From Qingrenia yutianensis (GTDB lineage Bacteria > Bacillota > Clostridia > UMGS1810): DNA of 64,000 nt. This document shows, one piece after another, positions 9,093-16,620 of this stretch. Positions within the stretch are counted from its first letter, which is position 1. Every line of letters begins with the position of its first letter. Both the position numbers and the translations under genes were made by a program. The stretch spans positions 310,001 through 374,000 of the forward strand of contig NZ_JACRTE010000001.1 in the NCBI RefSeq assembly GCF_014385105.1. Direction: 5' to 3'. The notes under the pieces are model-generated. The model searched no databases. It worked only from the letters and a program-made list of their open reading frames with translations, and was not told the DNA's origin.

Positions 9093-9125
9093 TAAAAAAT
9101 CCTCACCGTGATTTGCGGCAAGGAT
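9093..9125 (-). terminator. terminator of the D,D-carboxypeptidase gene
   Basis: A 10-bp stem with two G-U pairs (9099-9108 with 9116-9125), loop of 7, followed on the minus strand by TTTTTTAATTT. It sits 20 bp upstream of the hydF start, so hydF needs its own promoter downstream of, or within, this short gap; I see no clear one. Confidence 0.7.
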
Positions 9126-9195
9126 AAAATTATACCGTTTGATATTTGTTATCCGTTCGCCTCAAAGTCAGAATTTATCTTTCCTTTCGGGGAAT

Positions 9196-10446
9196 TTACA
9201 TATTATAATATTTGTAGTTCGACTTTATGCGTTCTTTCTTTTTCTTCTCGGCTATCCGCTTTTTGTTGCGCCTGTTTATATAGAAAAGCAAAATTATAAA
9301 AAGCACAATAAAAATAATTATCAGATAAATCAAAATCATAAAGATAAGCTTTATAAAACGCAGAACCGCAGCACCGAAACCTCCGCTGTTTTCCGCAACA
9401 ACGCCGACTTTCTGGGTTACGTCATTCTCGCTGCCTTTGAGCGTCAGAAAAATTTCACCGTTCACAACGTCAACGCTCTGCGTCAGCGCCTCACGCTTAA
9501 CATCGGTCGGCAAAATTATCACAAAATCATTTTTAATGTCGGCATACTCGCTTTTTTTAAGCTTAACCATACCTTTTAAATCGTCTTTGCTTATAACAAA
9601 CCTGTAAAAACTTCCGAAACCATAATCAAGCAAAGTTTTTACGTCATTGTACTGTTTAAATTTGTTGTCGTGCCCGAGCGTCACAACAACAAGGCAACGG
9701 TCGTCTTTTTTCGCCGCGGTAACAAGCGTTGAACGCGCCGCATTTGTAAAGCCCGTTTTGCCGAAAATAACACCCTGATAATACTGCGCAGTGTCTTTGT
9801 CCATCATTCTGTGACCTGTGGACATTTCCAAGTCCTCGGCACGGACGTTGTTTTTGTGAAGTGTATATTTTACCTCGGAGGCAACGCTCATAAGCTTTTC
9901 GTTCTGCACCGCCGCCTTGGTAATAAGCATCATATCGTATGCGGTTGTGTAATGATTGTCGTCGGTAAGTCCCGTCGGATTTGTAAAATGCGTATTTGCC
10001 GCGCCGAGCTCTTTCGCACGCGCGTTCATAAGCTCAACAAATTTGTCAACCGAACCGCTTACTCTGCATGCCAAAAGCACCGCCGCGTCGTTTGCCGAAC
10101 GCAAATATGCCGCCATAAACAAATCTTTGACGGTGACTTCTTCGCCCTGTCTGAAATCCGCGATAATCGCATCGGACGGCATACCGAGCAGACAAGTGTT
10201 GTCTACCGTTAACTTATCGTCAAAATTGCAGTTTTCCGCAGCGAGCAAAAGCGTCATAACCTTTGTTATGCTCGCCGGGTGCATCTTTTTGTTCGCCTCT
10301 TTTTCAAACAAAACCGAATTTTGATCGACGTCAAACAAAATCGCAGAATCGGACTCCACGCTGATGTCGGGAGCGCAAAGAGCCTGCGGAAAGAGCGAAA
10401 AAACTATTAAAAATATAAAAAGGAAAGATAAAATCCTTTTTTTCAT
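9196..10446 (-). CDS. D-alanyl-D-alanine carboxypeptidase (PBP5/DacF type)
   Basis: A 416-residue exported low-molecular-weight penicillin-binding protein that trims the terminal D-Ala from peptidoglycan stem peptides. A signal peptide spans residues 1-25; the active-site motifs are S59-I-T-K62, S118-A-N120 and K230-T-G232. The C-terminus has a transmembrane helix (LIFMILIYLIIIFIVLFIIL) followed by a very basic tail, so it is membrane-anchored instead of carrying the usual amphipathic helix. The start is ATG MKKRILSF, 7 nt after GGAGG. In spore-formers the dacF relative sits just before spoIIA; here it is elsewhere, so I do not assign dacF specifically. Confidence 0.92.
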   Translation of the reverse strand: MKKRILSFLFIFLIVFSLFPQALCAPDISVESDSAILFDVDQNSVLFEKEANKKMHPASITKVMTLLLAAENCNFDDKLTVDNTCLLGMPSDAIIADFRQGEEVTVKDLFMAAYLRSANDAAVLLACRVSGSVDKFVELMNARAKELGAANTHFTNPTGLTDDNHYTTAYDMMLITKAAVQNEKLMSVASEVKYTLHKNNVRAEDLEMSTGHRMMDKDTAQYYQGVIFGKTGFTNAARSTLVTAAKKDDRCLVVVTLGHDNKFKQYNDVKTLLDYGFGSFYRFVISKDDLKGMVKLKKSEYADIKNDFVIILPTDVKREALTQSVDVVNGEIFLTLKGSENDVTQKVGVVAENSGGFGAAVLRFIKLIFMILIYLIIIFIVLFIILLFYINRRNKKRIAEKKKKERIKSNYKYYNM

Positions 10447-10483
10447 CGAACGTCCTCCGTAAATATGTATTAAAACCAATGCT

Positions 10484-10512
10484 ATAATACCACATTTTTC
10501 GCGTCATTACAA
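10484..10512 (-). promoter_or_regulatory. promoter of the carboxypeptidase gene
   Basis: TTGTAA (10507-10512), 17-bp spacer ending TGTGG (extended -10), TATTAT (10484-10489), about 38 bp before the ATG at 10446. It is divergent from the PAP2 promoter 50 bp away. Confidence 0.65.
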
Positions 10513-10564
10513 GAAAAAATTTTATTTTGTAATATTGTTTTAAAACTTTTTACAAATTTTATGC

Positions 10565-10593
10565 TTGCGCACACAAGGAAATAATGTTATACT
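10565..10593 (+). promoter_or_regulatory. promoter of the PAP2 phosphatase gene
   Basis: TTGCGC (10565-10570), 17-bp spacer, TATACT (10588-10593). Transcription would begin near 10600, just before AGGAGTG at 10601. An upstream in-frame ATG at 10584 lies inside this promoter, which supports the TTG start at 10614. Confidence 0.55.
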
Positions 10594-10613
10594 TTCACAT
10601 AGGAGTGATTTTT

Positions 10614-11192
10614 TTGAGTTTTGAACTTTCAATTTTAGACTTTATTCAGGCACATTTCAAATGCGGATTTTTTGATATTGTTATGCCGAAAATTTCCGCG
10701 CTCGGCAACGGCGGTATTGTGTGGATAATTTTCACACTTGTGCTTCTTATGATGAAAAAACCGCGCAAATACGGCTTATATATGGCAGTATCGCTGATAA
10801 TTATGCTCGTTGTATGCAACATAACATTAAAACCGCTGATTGCGCGGACGCGTCCGTTTACACATAATCCGCTGATAAAGCTTTTAATCGACGCACCGAC
10901 CGATTATTCGTTCCCGTCAGGGCATACAATGGCGTCGTTTTCCGCGTCAACCGCATATTTGATGTGTTACATAAGACGAAAAAACACAGCGGAAAAGTGT
11001 ATATTCGACAGTAAAATAATAGTTTCTGCAATGTTTGTACTTTCAGTTTTAATTGCATTTTCACGGCTTTATCTTTACGTGCACTACCCCACCGACGTGC
11101 TGTTTGCACTCATTCTCGGCGTTATCGACGGAATTGTGTCGGCAAAAATTATTGAAAAATTTTCACACGGTAAAAATATAAAAAACGAATAA
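10614..11192 (+). CDS. PAP2 family membrane phosphatase (undecaprenyl-diphosphatase-like)
   Basis: A 192-residue integral membrane phosphatase, probably dephosphorylating undecaprenyl diphosphate or phosphatidylglycerol phosphate. The PAP2 signature is seen as KPLIARTRPF (motif 1), PSGHTMASFS (motif 2) and SRLYLYVHYPTDV (motif 3), between five or six hydrophobic helices. The start is TTG at 10614, 6 nt after AGGAGTG; the ATG 30 bases upstream would lie inside the predicted promoter. The exact lipid substrate cannot be told from sequence. It is the only gene of its transcription unit, closed by a strong terminator shared with argG. Confidence 0.88.
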   Translation: MSFELSILDFIQAHFKCGFFDIVMPKISALGNGGIVWIIFTLVLLMMKKPRKYGLYMAVSLIIMLVVCNITLKPLIARTRPFTHNPLIKLLIDAPTDYSFPSGHTMASFSASTAYLMCYIRRKNTAEKCIFDSKIIVSAMFVLSVLIAFSRLYLYVHYPTDVLFALILGVIDGIVSAKIIEKFSHGKNIKNE

Positions 11193-11208
11193 GCGAAATT
11201 GTATTAAA

Positions 11209-11241
11209 AAACGGGACGTTAAAACGTCCCGTTTAATTTTT
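11209..11241. terminator. bidirectional terminator between PAP2 gene and argG
   Basis: A perfect 12-bp stem (11209-11220 with 11223-11234) containing CGGGACG/CGTCCCG, tight loop, then AATTTTTTTAG on plus and TTTAATAC on minus. It lies between convergent genes. Confidence 0.85.
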
Positions 11242-12459
11242 TTAGTTATTTTTGTTTTTCTCGTTCATAAGCGCCCTAACTTTAAGAGGCAAACCGAACA
11301 GATTGATAAATCCTTCAGCGTCCTTGTGGCTGTAAAGCTCGTGGCTGTCGCCGAACGACGCAATATCCTCATTATAAAGCGAATATTTCGATTTTGCACC
11401 GGCAGGAGAAATGTGACCTTTGTAAAGTTTAAGCTTAACTTCACCGGTAACTGTCTGCTGTGTTGAATCAACAAATGCAGAAAGCGCCTCACGGAGCGGT
11501 GTGAACCATTTTCCGTCATAAACAAGCTCTGCAAATTTGATAGCCGCCTGACGTTTAAACGCCTGTGTATCCCTGTCAAGGCAGAGATATTCAAGCTCGT
11601 CGTGCGCCGCATAGAGGATCGTTCCGCCCGGAGTTTCATATACACCGCGCGATTTCATACCTACAAGCCTGTCCTCAACAATGTCTGCAATGCCTATGCC
11701 GTATTCACCGCCGATTTTGTTAAGTTCTTCAACGAGTGCGAGCGGAGAATAGTTTTTGCCGTCGATTGAAACGGGTTCACCTTTTTCAAATCCGACAGTG
11801 ATGTATTTGGGTGTGTCGGGAGCTTTCTCGGGCGGAGTTGTAAGCTTCAACAAATTGTCAAGCTGGGGCTCGTTCCAAGGATCTTCCAAATCCATACCCT
11901 CGTGGCTGATATGCCAAACGTTGCGGTCGCGCGAATACAAATCTTTCTTTGTAACGGGGATTTCTATGCCGTTTTTCTCTGCATAGTCAACCGCGTCCTC
12001 CCTCGATTTGATGTCCCAAACCCTCCAGGGTGCGATAATTTTAAGCTCGGGAGCAAGTGCTTTAATGGTAAGTTCAAACCTAACCTGGTCGTTTCCTTTG
12101 CCCGTTGCGCCGTGGCAGATTGCAACCGCGCCCTCTTTTTTCGCAATTTCAACAAGCTTTTTCGCGATAATCGGACGTGCGTGCGATGTGCCGAGGAGAT
12201 ATTTGCCCTCGTAAACCGCGCCTGCTTTGAGTGTTGGGAAAATGTAATCTTTAACATATTCCTCTTTTAAATCTGCAATATATAATTTTGATGCGCCTGC
12301 TTTTTTTGCTCTTTCTTCAAGACCTTCGGTTTCTTTGCCCTGTCCGACGTCGCCGCAAACCGCAATAACTTCGTAGTCATAGTTTTCAATTAACCAGTGG
12401 ATTATAATCGATGTGTCAAGTCCGCCGGAGTACGCTAATACAACTTTTTCTTTTGCCAT
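11242..12459 (-). CDS. argG: argininosuccinate synthase
   Basis: A 405-residue ATP-dependent ligase joining citrulline and aspartate in arginine biosynthesis. The N-terminal PP-loop is AYSGGLDTSI; further family blocks are CHGATGKGNDQVRFE, SRDRNVWHISHEG, and GIADIVEDRLVGMKSRGVYETPGG. The length is normal. The ATG follows GGAGG by 9 nt. argH is not downstream; the gene stands alone between a terminator and a divergent promoter region rich in palindromes (12493-12616), which may be the operator of an ArgR-type repressor (inference). Confidence 0.97.
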   Translation of the reverse strand: MAKEKVVLAYSGGLDTSIIIHWLIENYDYEVIAVCGDVGQGKETEGLEERAKKAGASKLYIADLKEEYVKDYIFPTLKAGAVYEGKYLLGTSHARPIIAKKLVEIAKKEGAVAICHGATGKGNDQVRFELTIKALAPELKIIAPWRVWDIKSREDAVDYAEKNGIEIPVTKKDLYSRDRNVWHISHEGMDLEDPWNEPQLDNLLKLTTPPEKAPDTPKYITVGFEKGEPVSIDGKNYSPLALVEELNKIGGEYGIGIADIVEDRLVGMKSRGVYETPGGTILYAAHDELEYLCLDRDTQAFKRQAAIKFAELVYDGKWFTPLREALSAFVDSTQQTVTGEVKLKLYKGHISPAGAKSKYSLYNEDIASFGDSHELYSHKDAEGFINLFGLPLKVRALMNEKNKNN

Positions 12460-12492
12460 CTTGATTTTCCTCCAATTTATGTTAAAATATAA

Positions 12493-12616
12493 GTATATTA
12501 TACATTAAATTTTCGGTATTTCAATAGCAAATCCGCAAAATCGTGTATATTATACAATTTTTTATAAAAAGAAAGGTGCATAATAGGCATAAATATACAT
12601 TTTATACATATGTATA
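12493..12616. promoter_or_regulatory. argG-ruvC intergenic control region with repeated palindromes
   Basis: The argG promoter on minus is TTGAAA (12519-12524), 16 bp, TATAAT (12497-12502). An 11-bp palindrome GTATATTATAC occurs at 12493-12503, covering the -10 box, and again at 12545-12555; a 14-bp palindrome TATACATATGTATA is at 12603-12616. AT-rich palindromic boxes are what ArgR-type regulators bind, but these do not match the classical ARG box exactly, so the regulator is inferred. Confidence 0.5.
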
Positions 12617-12640
12617 CCGCATAATATGCAAAATATTAAA

Positions 12641-13132
12641 ATGATTATTCTTGGAATTGACCCGGGTATTGCAATTGTGGGCTATGGTGTGATAGAATAT
12701 AGAGGTAACAAATTTAAGGTTATCGACTACGGTGCAATCACCACGCCCGCGGGAATGAAATTAAAAGACAGATTAAAAATCATATACGACGGCGTTATTG
12801 AAATTATAAGAAAGCACAAACCCGACTGCATAGCCATTGAGGAACTTTTTTACAACAACAACGCAAAAACCGTCATAAACGTTGCGCAAGGGCGCGCTAT
12901 GCCCTATCTTGCCGCGGCGAATACAAATCTTGAAATTTACGAATATACACCGCTTCAGGTTAAACAGGCGGTTGTCGGATACGGCAGGGCCGAGAAAAAA
13001 CAGGTTCAGCAAATGACAAAAATGCTTTTAAATCTTGAAAAAGTGCCCAAACCCGACGACACCGCAGACGCGCTTGCAATCGCGGTATGCCACGCTCATT
13101 CATTCAGAATGAACGCAAAATTGGATTTTTAA
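12641..13132 (+). CDS. ruvC: Holliday junction resolvase RuvC
   Basis: A 163-residue endonuclease that cuts Holliday junctions held by RuvAB. Catalytic acids are visible in LGIDPG (first Asp), IEELFY (Glu) and the C-terminal DDTADALAIA (two Asp). The start is uncertain: ATG at 12641 gives the family N-terminus MIILGIDPG, while ATG at 12626 adds five residues; neither has a Shine-Dalgarno sequence, unusual in this window. It is the first gene of ruvC-ruvA-ruvB, with 10 and 18 bp gaps. Confidence 0.95.
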   Translation: MIILGIDPGIAIVGYGVIEYRGNKFKVIDYGAITTPAGMKLKDRLKIIYDGVIEIIRKHKPDCIAIEELFYNNNAKTVINVAQGRAMPYLAAANTNLEIYEYTPLQVKQAVVGYGRAEKKQVQQMTKMLLNLEKVPKPDDTADALAIAVCHAHSFRMNAKLDF

Positions 13133-13142
13133 GGGGATTTTT

Positions 13143-13751
13143 ATGTTTAGCTATTTAAAAGGATATTTGACGCAGAAAGGACAGAATTTTGCCGTTATCG
13201 AGGTTTCGGGAATTGGATTTAAGGTTTACACCTCGGCAACGACTTTGCAGAGCATTTCAGCGAGCGAAGAAAATTCACCCGTCACATTTTATACATATCT
13301 ATACATTAAAGAAGGAATTATGGACTTGTACGGCTTCTCGTCGCAGGAGGAGCTAAATATGTTCGAGCTTCTCATATCGGTTTCGGGAGTGGGAGCAAAA
13401 GGCGCAATAGCCATTTTGTCGTCGCTCACGCCGTCAAAACTAGCGGTAAGCCTTGTTACAAATGACGTTGCGTCAATTAAAAAGGCATCGGGAATAGGAC
13501 CAAAAACCGCACAGAGGATTATTCTCGAATTAAAAGACAAAATCAAAAACGAGGAGCTCATTGCATCACCGCAGGAAAAATCCGCGGAGGAGGCTGAATT
13601 TATTGCAAACGATGCACGCAGCGAGGCAGTCAGCGCGCTTATGGTTTTGGGATATTCAAAATTTGAGGCGGAACGCGCGGTCGCAAAAGCGTCACCCGAC
13701 CTTACCGACACCGAAGAAATTATAAAATCTGCATTAAAAGCGTTAATATAG
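13143..13751 (+). CDS. ruvA: Holliday junction branch migration protein RuvA
   Basis: A 202-residue junction-recognition subunit; tetramers hold the four-way junction flat and load RuvB. An N-terminal OB fold (MFSYLKGYLTQKG), central helix-hairpin-helix pairs (LISVSGVGAKGAIAILS and IKKASGIGPKTAQRIILELKDK) and a C-terminal three-helix domain that contacts RuvB (EAVSALMVLGYSKFEAERAV) are all present. ATG, 6 nt after AAGGGG. It lies between ruvC and ruvB in the usual order. Confidence 0.97.
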   Translation: MFSYLKGYLTQKGQNFAVIEVSGIGFKVYTSATTLQSISASEENSPVTFYTYLYIKEGIMDLYGFSSQEELNMFELLISVSGVGAKGAIAILSSLTPSKLAVSLVTNDVASIKKASGIGPKTAQRIILELKDKIKNEELIASPQEKSAEEAEFIANDARSEAVSALMVLGYSKFEAERAVAKASPDLTDTEEIIKSALKALI

Positions 13752-13769
13752 CAATGAAAGGAAAATAAA

Positions 13770-14777
13770 ATGGATTTTAACGAAAGAATTGTCACATCCG
13801 ATTTTATTGACGAAGATGTTGACTTGGAAACAAGTTTAAGACCGAAACATCTCGAAGAATACGTCGGTCAAGACAAAATTAAAGAAAATTTGTCGGTTTA
13901 CATACAGGCGGCAAAAAGCCGAAACGAGGCGCTCGACCACGTTCTTTTGTACGGTCCGCCGGGACTCGGAAAAACCACGCTTTCAAACATTATCGCAAAT
14001 GAAATGGGCGTAAATATCAGGATTACCAGCGGTCCTGCGATTGAAAAGCCCGGCGATTTGGCAGGTATTCTTACAAACCTTGCCGAACACGACGTTTTGT
14101 TTATCGACGAAATCCACCGTTTGAGCGCGAGTGTTGAAGAAATTCTCTATCCCGCAATGGAGGACTTTTCGCTTGATATTATCATCGGAAAAGGTCCGAG
14201 CGCACGCTCAATAAGGCTTGATTTGCCGAAATTTACGCTTATCGGCGCAACGACAAAGGCAGGCAGAATTACCTCGCCTCTGCGCGACCGTTTCGGTGTT
14301 CTTGCGCGTCTTGAACTATACACAAACGAACAGCTTAAAGAAATCGTTGAGCGCAGTGCCAAAATTCTCGGCGTTGAAATCGACACCGACGGCGCATTTG
14401 AAATTGCCTCGCGTTCGCGCGGTACACCGCGAATTGCAAACCGTCTTTTAAAACGCGTGCGCGATTTCGGTCAGGTTTACGGCGACGGCGTCGTTACAAA
14501 AAAAATCGCACAGCTTGCGCTTGAAAAAATCGAGGTTGACAAAATCGGACTCGACTCCACCGACGCAAATATGATTAAATCTATGATTAAAAATTTCGGA
14601 GGAGGACCTGTCGGGCTTGACACACTTGCCGCAACAATCGGCGAGGACGCAAACACCATTGAAGACGTTTACGAGCCGTACCTTCTTCAGCTCGGGTTTA
14701 TAAACCGCACACCGCGGGGAAGAGTCGTTACAAAATCGGCATACGACCATTTCGGCATACCGTTTGACAAAGAATAG
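13770..14777 (+). CDS. ruvB: Holliday junction branch migration helicase RuvB
   Basis: A 335-residue AAA+ motor of branch migration. Walker A GPPGLGKTTLS, Walker B FIDEIHR, sensor 1 LIGATTKAG, arginine finger region SPLRDRFG, sensor 2 RGTPRIANRLLKR, and a C-terminal winged helix ending with GFINRTPRGRVVT. ATG with AAAGGA 7 nt upstream. It is the last gene of ruvCAB, directly followed by a 14-bp terminator stem. Confidence 0.98.
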   Translation: MDFNERIVTSDFIDEDVDLETSLRPKHLEEYVGQDKIKENLSVYIQAAKSRNEALDHVLLYGPPGLGKTTLSNIIANEMGVNIRITSGPAIEKPGDLAGILTNLAEHDVLFIDEIHRLSASVEEILYPAMEDFSLDIIIGKGPSARSIRLDLPKFTLIGATTKAGRITSPLRDRFGVLARLELYTNEQLKEIVERSAKILGVEIDTDGAFEIASRSRGTPRIANRLLKRVRDFGQVYGDGVVTKKIAQLALEKIEVDKIGLDSTDANMIKSMIKNFGGGPVGLDTLAATIGEDANTIEDVYEPYLLQLGFINRTPRGRVVTKSAYDHFGIPFDKE

Positions 14778-14779
14778 CA

Positions 14780-14820
14780 AAACGGACTGAATTTATATAG
14801 AATTCAGTCCGTTTCTTTTA
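14780..14820 (+). terminator. terminator of ruvCAB
   Basis: A perfect 14-bp stem (14780-14793 with 14801-14814, AAACGGACTGAATT and complement), loop of 7, followed by CTTTTA. The T tract is short but the stem is strong. Confidence 0.8.
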
Positions 14821-14846
14821 GTTAAAACACTCTTTCATTGCAGAAT

Positions 14847-14972
14847 TTAGGGTGAAATTCTTGGTGGAAAGATATTTTTCCGTCCGTTGTACGGCTCATT
14901 CATAATATTGTACGACGCAATGCACTCACGGCTTTTGTATCTCTCGGCAATTTTCATCCGCAAATCCTGCAT
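14847..14972 (-). pseudogene. possible remnant of a GH5-like glycosidase (41-codon open frame)
   Basis: Between sigF and the ruvB terminator, the minus strand has a 41-codon ATG frame whose middle, IAERYKSRECIASYNIMNEP, resembles the acid/base block of clan GH-A glycosidases such as GH5 (IAxRYKxxPxVxGYxLxNEP). The flanks do not continue the family: an in-frame stop lies shortly upstream and the frame ends 15 residues after the NEP motif. There is no ribosome-binding site. The simplest reading is a decayed fragment; a chance match is possible because the similar stretch is short. Confidence 0.3.
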
Positions 14973-14987
14973 AATCTTTTGTTAGGT

Positions 14988-15710
14988 TCAGCCTGTCATT
15001 TTTTCTTTCATACGCAATAAAATCTTCTTTTCAAGGCGCGACACCTGCACCTGCGAAATGCCTATCACACTTGCAATTTCACTCTGTGTTTTTCCCCTAA
15101 AGTAGCGAAGCATTATAATTTTTCTTTCTCTTTCGTCCAAGGCTTTGATTGCCTCGCCAAGTGAAATTTTGTCTAAAATTTCTTCCTCGGTGTCGATGTT
15201 GTTCGCGATTTTGTCAATAAGATAACCGCCCGATTTGTCACCATCGTTAAACTCTCTGTAAAGTGATTCGGGGGCAACGTTCGCCTCCAGCGCAACCGCC
15301 AAATCGCTCGGCAACTCCCCTATTCTTTCGGCGATTTCCGACAATTTCGCCTCGCGGTTTAATTCTTTTTCCAAAATTTCTTTTGTAATTTTTGCTTTCT
15401 GTGCAATTTCCTTTAAACGTCTGCTCACTTTGATAATTCCGTCGTCACGCAAAAAACGCTTGATTTCGCCCATAATAAGCGGAACGGCATAGGTTGAAAA
15501 ACGCACGTCATAGCTTAAATCAAAGTTCTTTATCGCCTTTAATATGCCGATACACCCGATTTGAAAAATATCGTCTAAATCGTAACCGCGGTTGGAAAAT
15601 TTGCGCGCAACGCTCCACACAAGTGCAATATTCCCGTTTAAAATTTCGTTTTCCGCCTCTTTGTCACCGTTTTTTGCGCGTTTGATAAGGTCTTTAATAT
15701 CATTTGCCAA
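14988..15710 (-). CDS. sigF: RNA polymerase sporulation sigma factor F
   Basis: A 240-residue sigma-70 family factor that starts forespore-specific transcription. Region 2 (ARKFSNRGYDLDDIFQIGCIGILKAI and FSTYAVPLIMGEIKRFLRDD) and region 4 (LDERERKIIMLRYFRGKTQSEIASVIGISQVQVSRLEKK) are complete; region 3 is of sigF/sigG type. The start is TTG (MANDIKDL), 8 nt after GGGGG. Its position as third gene behind spoIIAA and spoIIAB separates it from sigG and sigB. It is held inactive by SpoIIAB until SpoIIAA is dephosphorylated. Confidence 0.96.
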   Translation of the reverse strand: MANDIKDLIKRAKNGDKEAENEILNGNIALVWSVARKFSNRGYDLDDIFQIGCIGILKAIKNFDLSYDVRFSTYAVPLIMGEIKRFLRDDGIIKVSRRLKEIAQKAKITKEILEKELNREAKLSEIAERIGELPSDLAVALEANVAPESLYREFNDGDKSGGYLIDKIANNIDTEEEILDKISLGEAIKALDERERKIIMLRYFRGKTQSEIASVIGISQVQVSRLEKKILLRMKEKMTG

Positions 15711-15726
15711 TATTTTAACCCCCGAT

Positions 15727-16158
15727 TCAAAGCGTCCTCAAACCAATGGTTTTTTCCATTGTCACCTTTGTGCCGACGTCAACAATGGAATTAACGCTGA
15801 TATTATCCATAAAGGTTTCCATAACAGTAAATCCCATTCCCGAGCGTTCGCCGTCGGTGTTGGTTGTAAAAAGCGGCTGCATAGCCTCTTTCACATCCGC
15901 AATTCCGCAGCCGTTGTCAGTGACGGTGATTTTAACCTTGTCGTCCTTTATGTATATATCAATCATGATGTCGCCTTTTTTCTCGGCGTATCCGTGAACA
16001 ATCGAGTTTGTCACCGCCTCCGATACCGCGGTTTTTATGTCGGCAAGCTCTTCAAGAGTCGGGTCAAGCTGTGACACAAATGCTGACACCGCCGCACGGA
16101 CAAACGATTCGTTTTCCGACCTTGACATAACCGTAATTTTTGCACTGTTTTCCCTCAT
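15727..16158 (-). CDS. spoIIAB: anti-sigma F factor SpoIIAB (serine kinase)
   Basis: A 143-residue GHKL-fold kinase that binds sigma-F and phosphorylates SpoIIAA. The N box is EAVTNSIVHGY, G1 is DNGCGI, and the ATP lid/G2 is GERSGMGFTVM. ATG, 6 nt after AGGAGGG, with the ribosome site overlapping the end of spoIIAA. It is the middle gene of the three-gene spoIIA operon; gaps to neighbours are 2 and 16 bp. Confidence 0.96.
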   Translation of the reverse strand: MRENSAKITVMSRSENESFVRAAVSAFVSQLDPTLEELADIKTAVSEAVTNSIVHGYAEKKGDIMIDIYIKDDKVKITVTDNGCGIADVKEAMQPLFTTNTDGERSGMGFTVMETFMDNISVNSIVDVGTKVTMEKTIGLRTL

Positions 16159-16160
16159 TT

Positions 16161-16505
16161 TTAACCCTCCTCAAGTGCGCTGAACGCGCCGTCAATGTCA
16201 CTCTCGACGCTGATTATTTTTTTAATCCCGGCAATATTCAAAAGCCTGTCGAGCGACTTTGTATTTGACACTATAACCGTGCGTCCGCCCAGTGATTTTA
16301 CAAGTTTGTACCTCCCTATCACAACGCCGATGCCCGAGCTGTCCATAAACGAAAGCGCCGAAAAATCGAATACCAGATTTGTAAGATTGGAAGACGTAAT
16401 TTTTTTATCAATCCGTTCCTTCACACCGCCCGCAACGTGGTGGTCAAGCTCACCGATAAGCTTTACAATCAGCGTTTTGTCTTTTGCCTGAAAAATTATC
16501 TGCAT
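16161..16505 (-). CDS. spoIIAA: anti-sigma F factor antagonist SpoIIAA
   Basis: A 114-residue STAS-domain protein; its unphosphorylated form displaces sigma-F from SpoIIAB, and SpoIIE reactivates it by dephosphorylation. The phosphorylation site is in FMDSSGIGVVIGRY, probably Ser57 by analogy with Ser58 of the Bacillus protein. ATG follows AAGGGGGGAA by 4 nt. It is the first gene of the spoIIA operon, behind a near-perfect sigma-H promoter at 16564-16590. Confidence 0.95.
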   Translation of the reverse strand: MQIIFQAKDKTLIVKLIGELDHHVAGGVKERIDKKITSSNLTNLVFDFSALSFMDSSGIGVVIGRYKLVKSLGGRTVIVSNTKSLDRLLNIAGIKKIISVESDIDGAFSALEEG

Positions 16506-16524
16506 AAAATTCCCCCCTTATGTG

Positions 16525-16560
16525 CACAAAAAAAGATGAAACCTTTTTAGTTTCATCTTT
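16525..16560 (-). terminator. terminator of folC, overlapping the spoIIA start region
   Basis: A perfect 11-bp stem (16532-16542 with 16550-16560), loop of 7, followed on minus by a T tract (16528-16534 region). Transcripts from folC form the whole stem; a transcript starting from the sigma-H promoter would begin near 16555, inside the first arm, and so would lose about half of the stem. Confidence 0.75.
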
Positions 16561-16563
16561 AAT

Positions 16564-16590
16564 ATTCTATAAAGCCTGTCCTATTCCTTT
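16564..16590 (-). promoter_or_regulatory. sigma-H promoter of the spoIIA operon
   Basis: The minus strand carries AAAGGAATA (16582-16590), an 11-bp spacer and ATAGAAT ending at 16564. This fits every defined position of the Bacillus sigma-H consensus RnAGGAwwW-N11/12-RnnGAAT. In Bacillus the spoIIA operon is sigma-H and Spo0A dependent; a Spo0A box was not identified here. Confidence 0.75.
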
Positions 16591-16620
16591 GATGAAAAAC
16601 AACTAGTTTTGTCGAATGTA

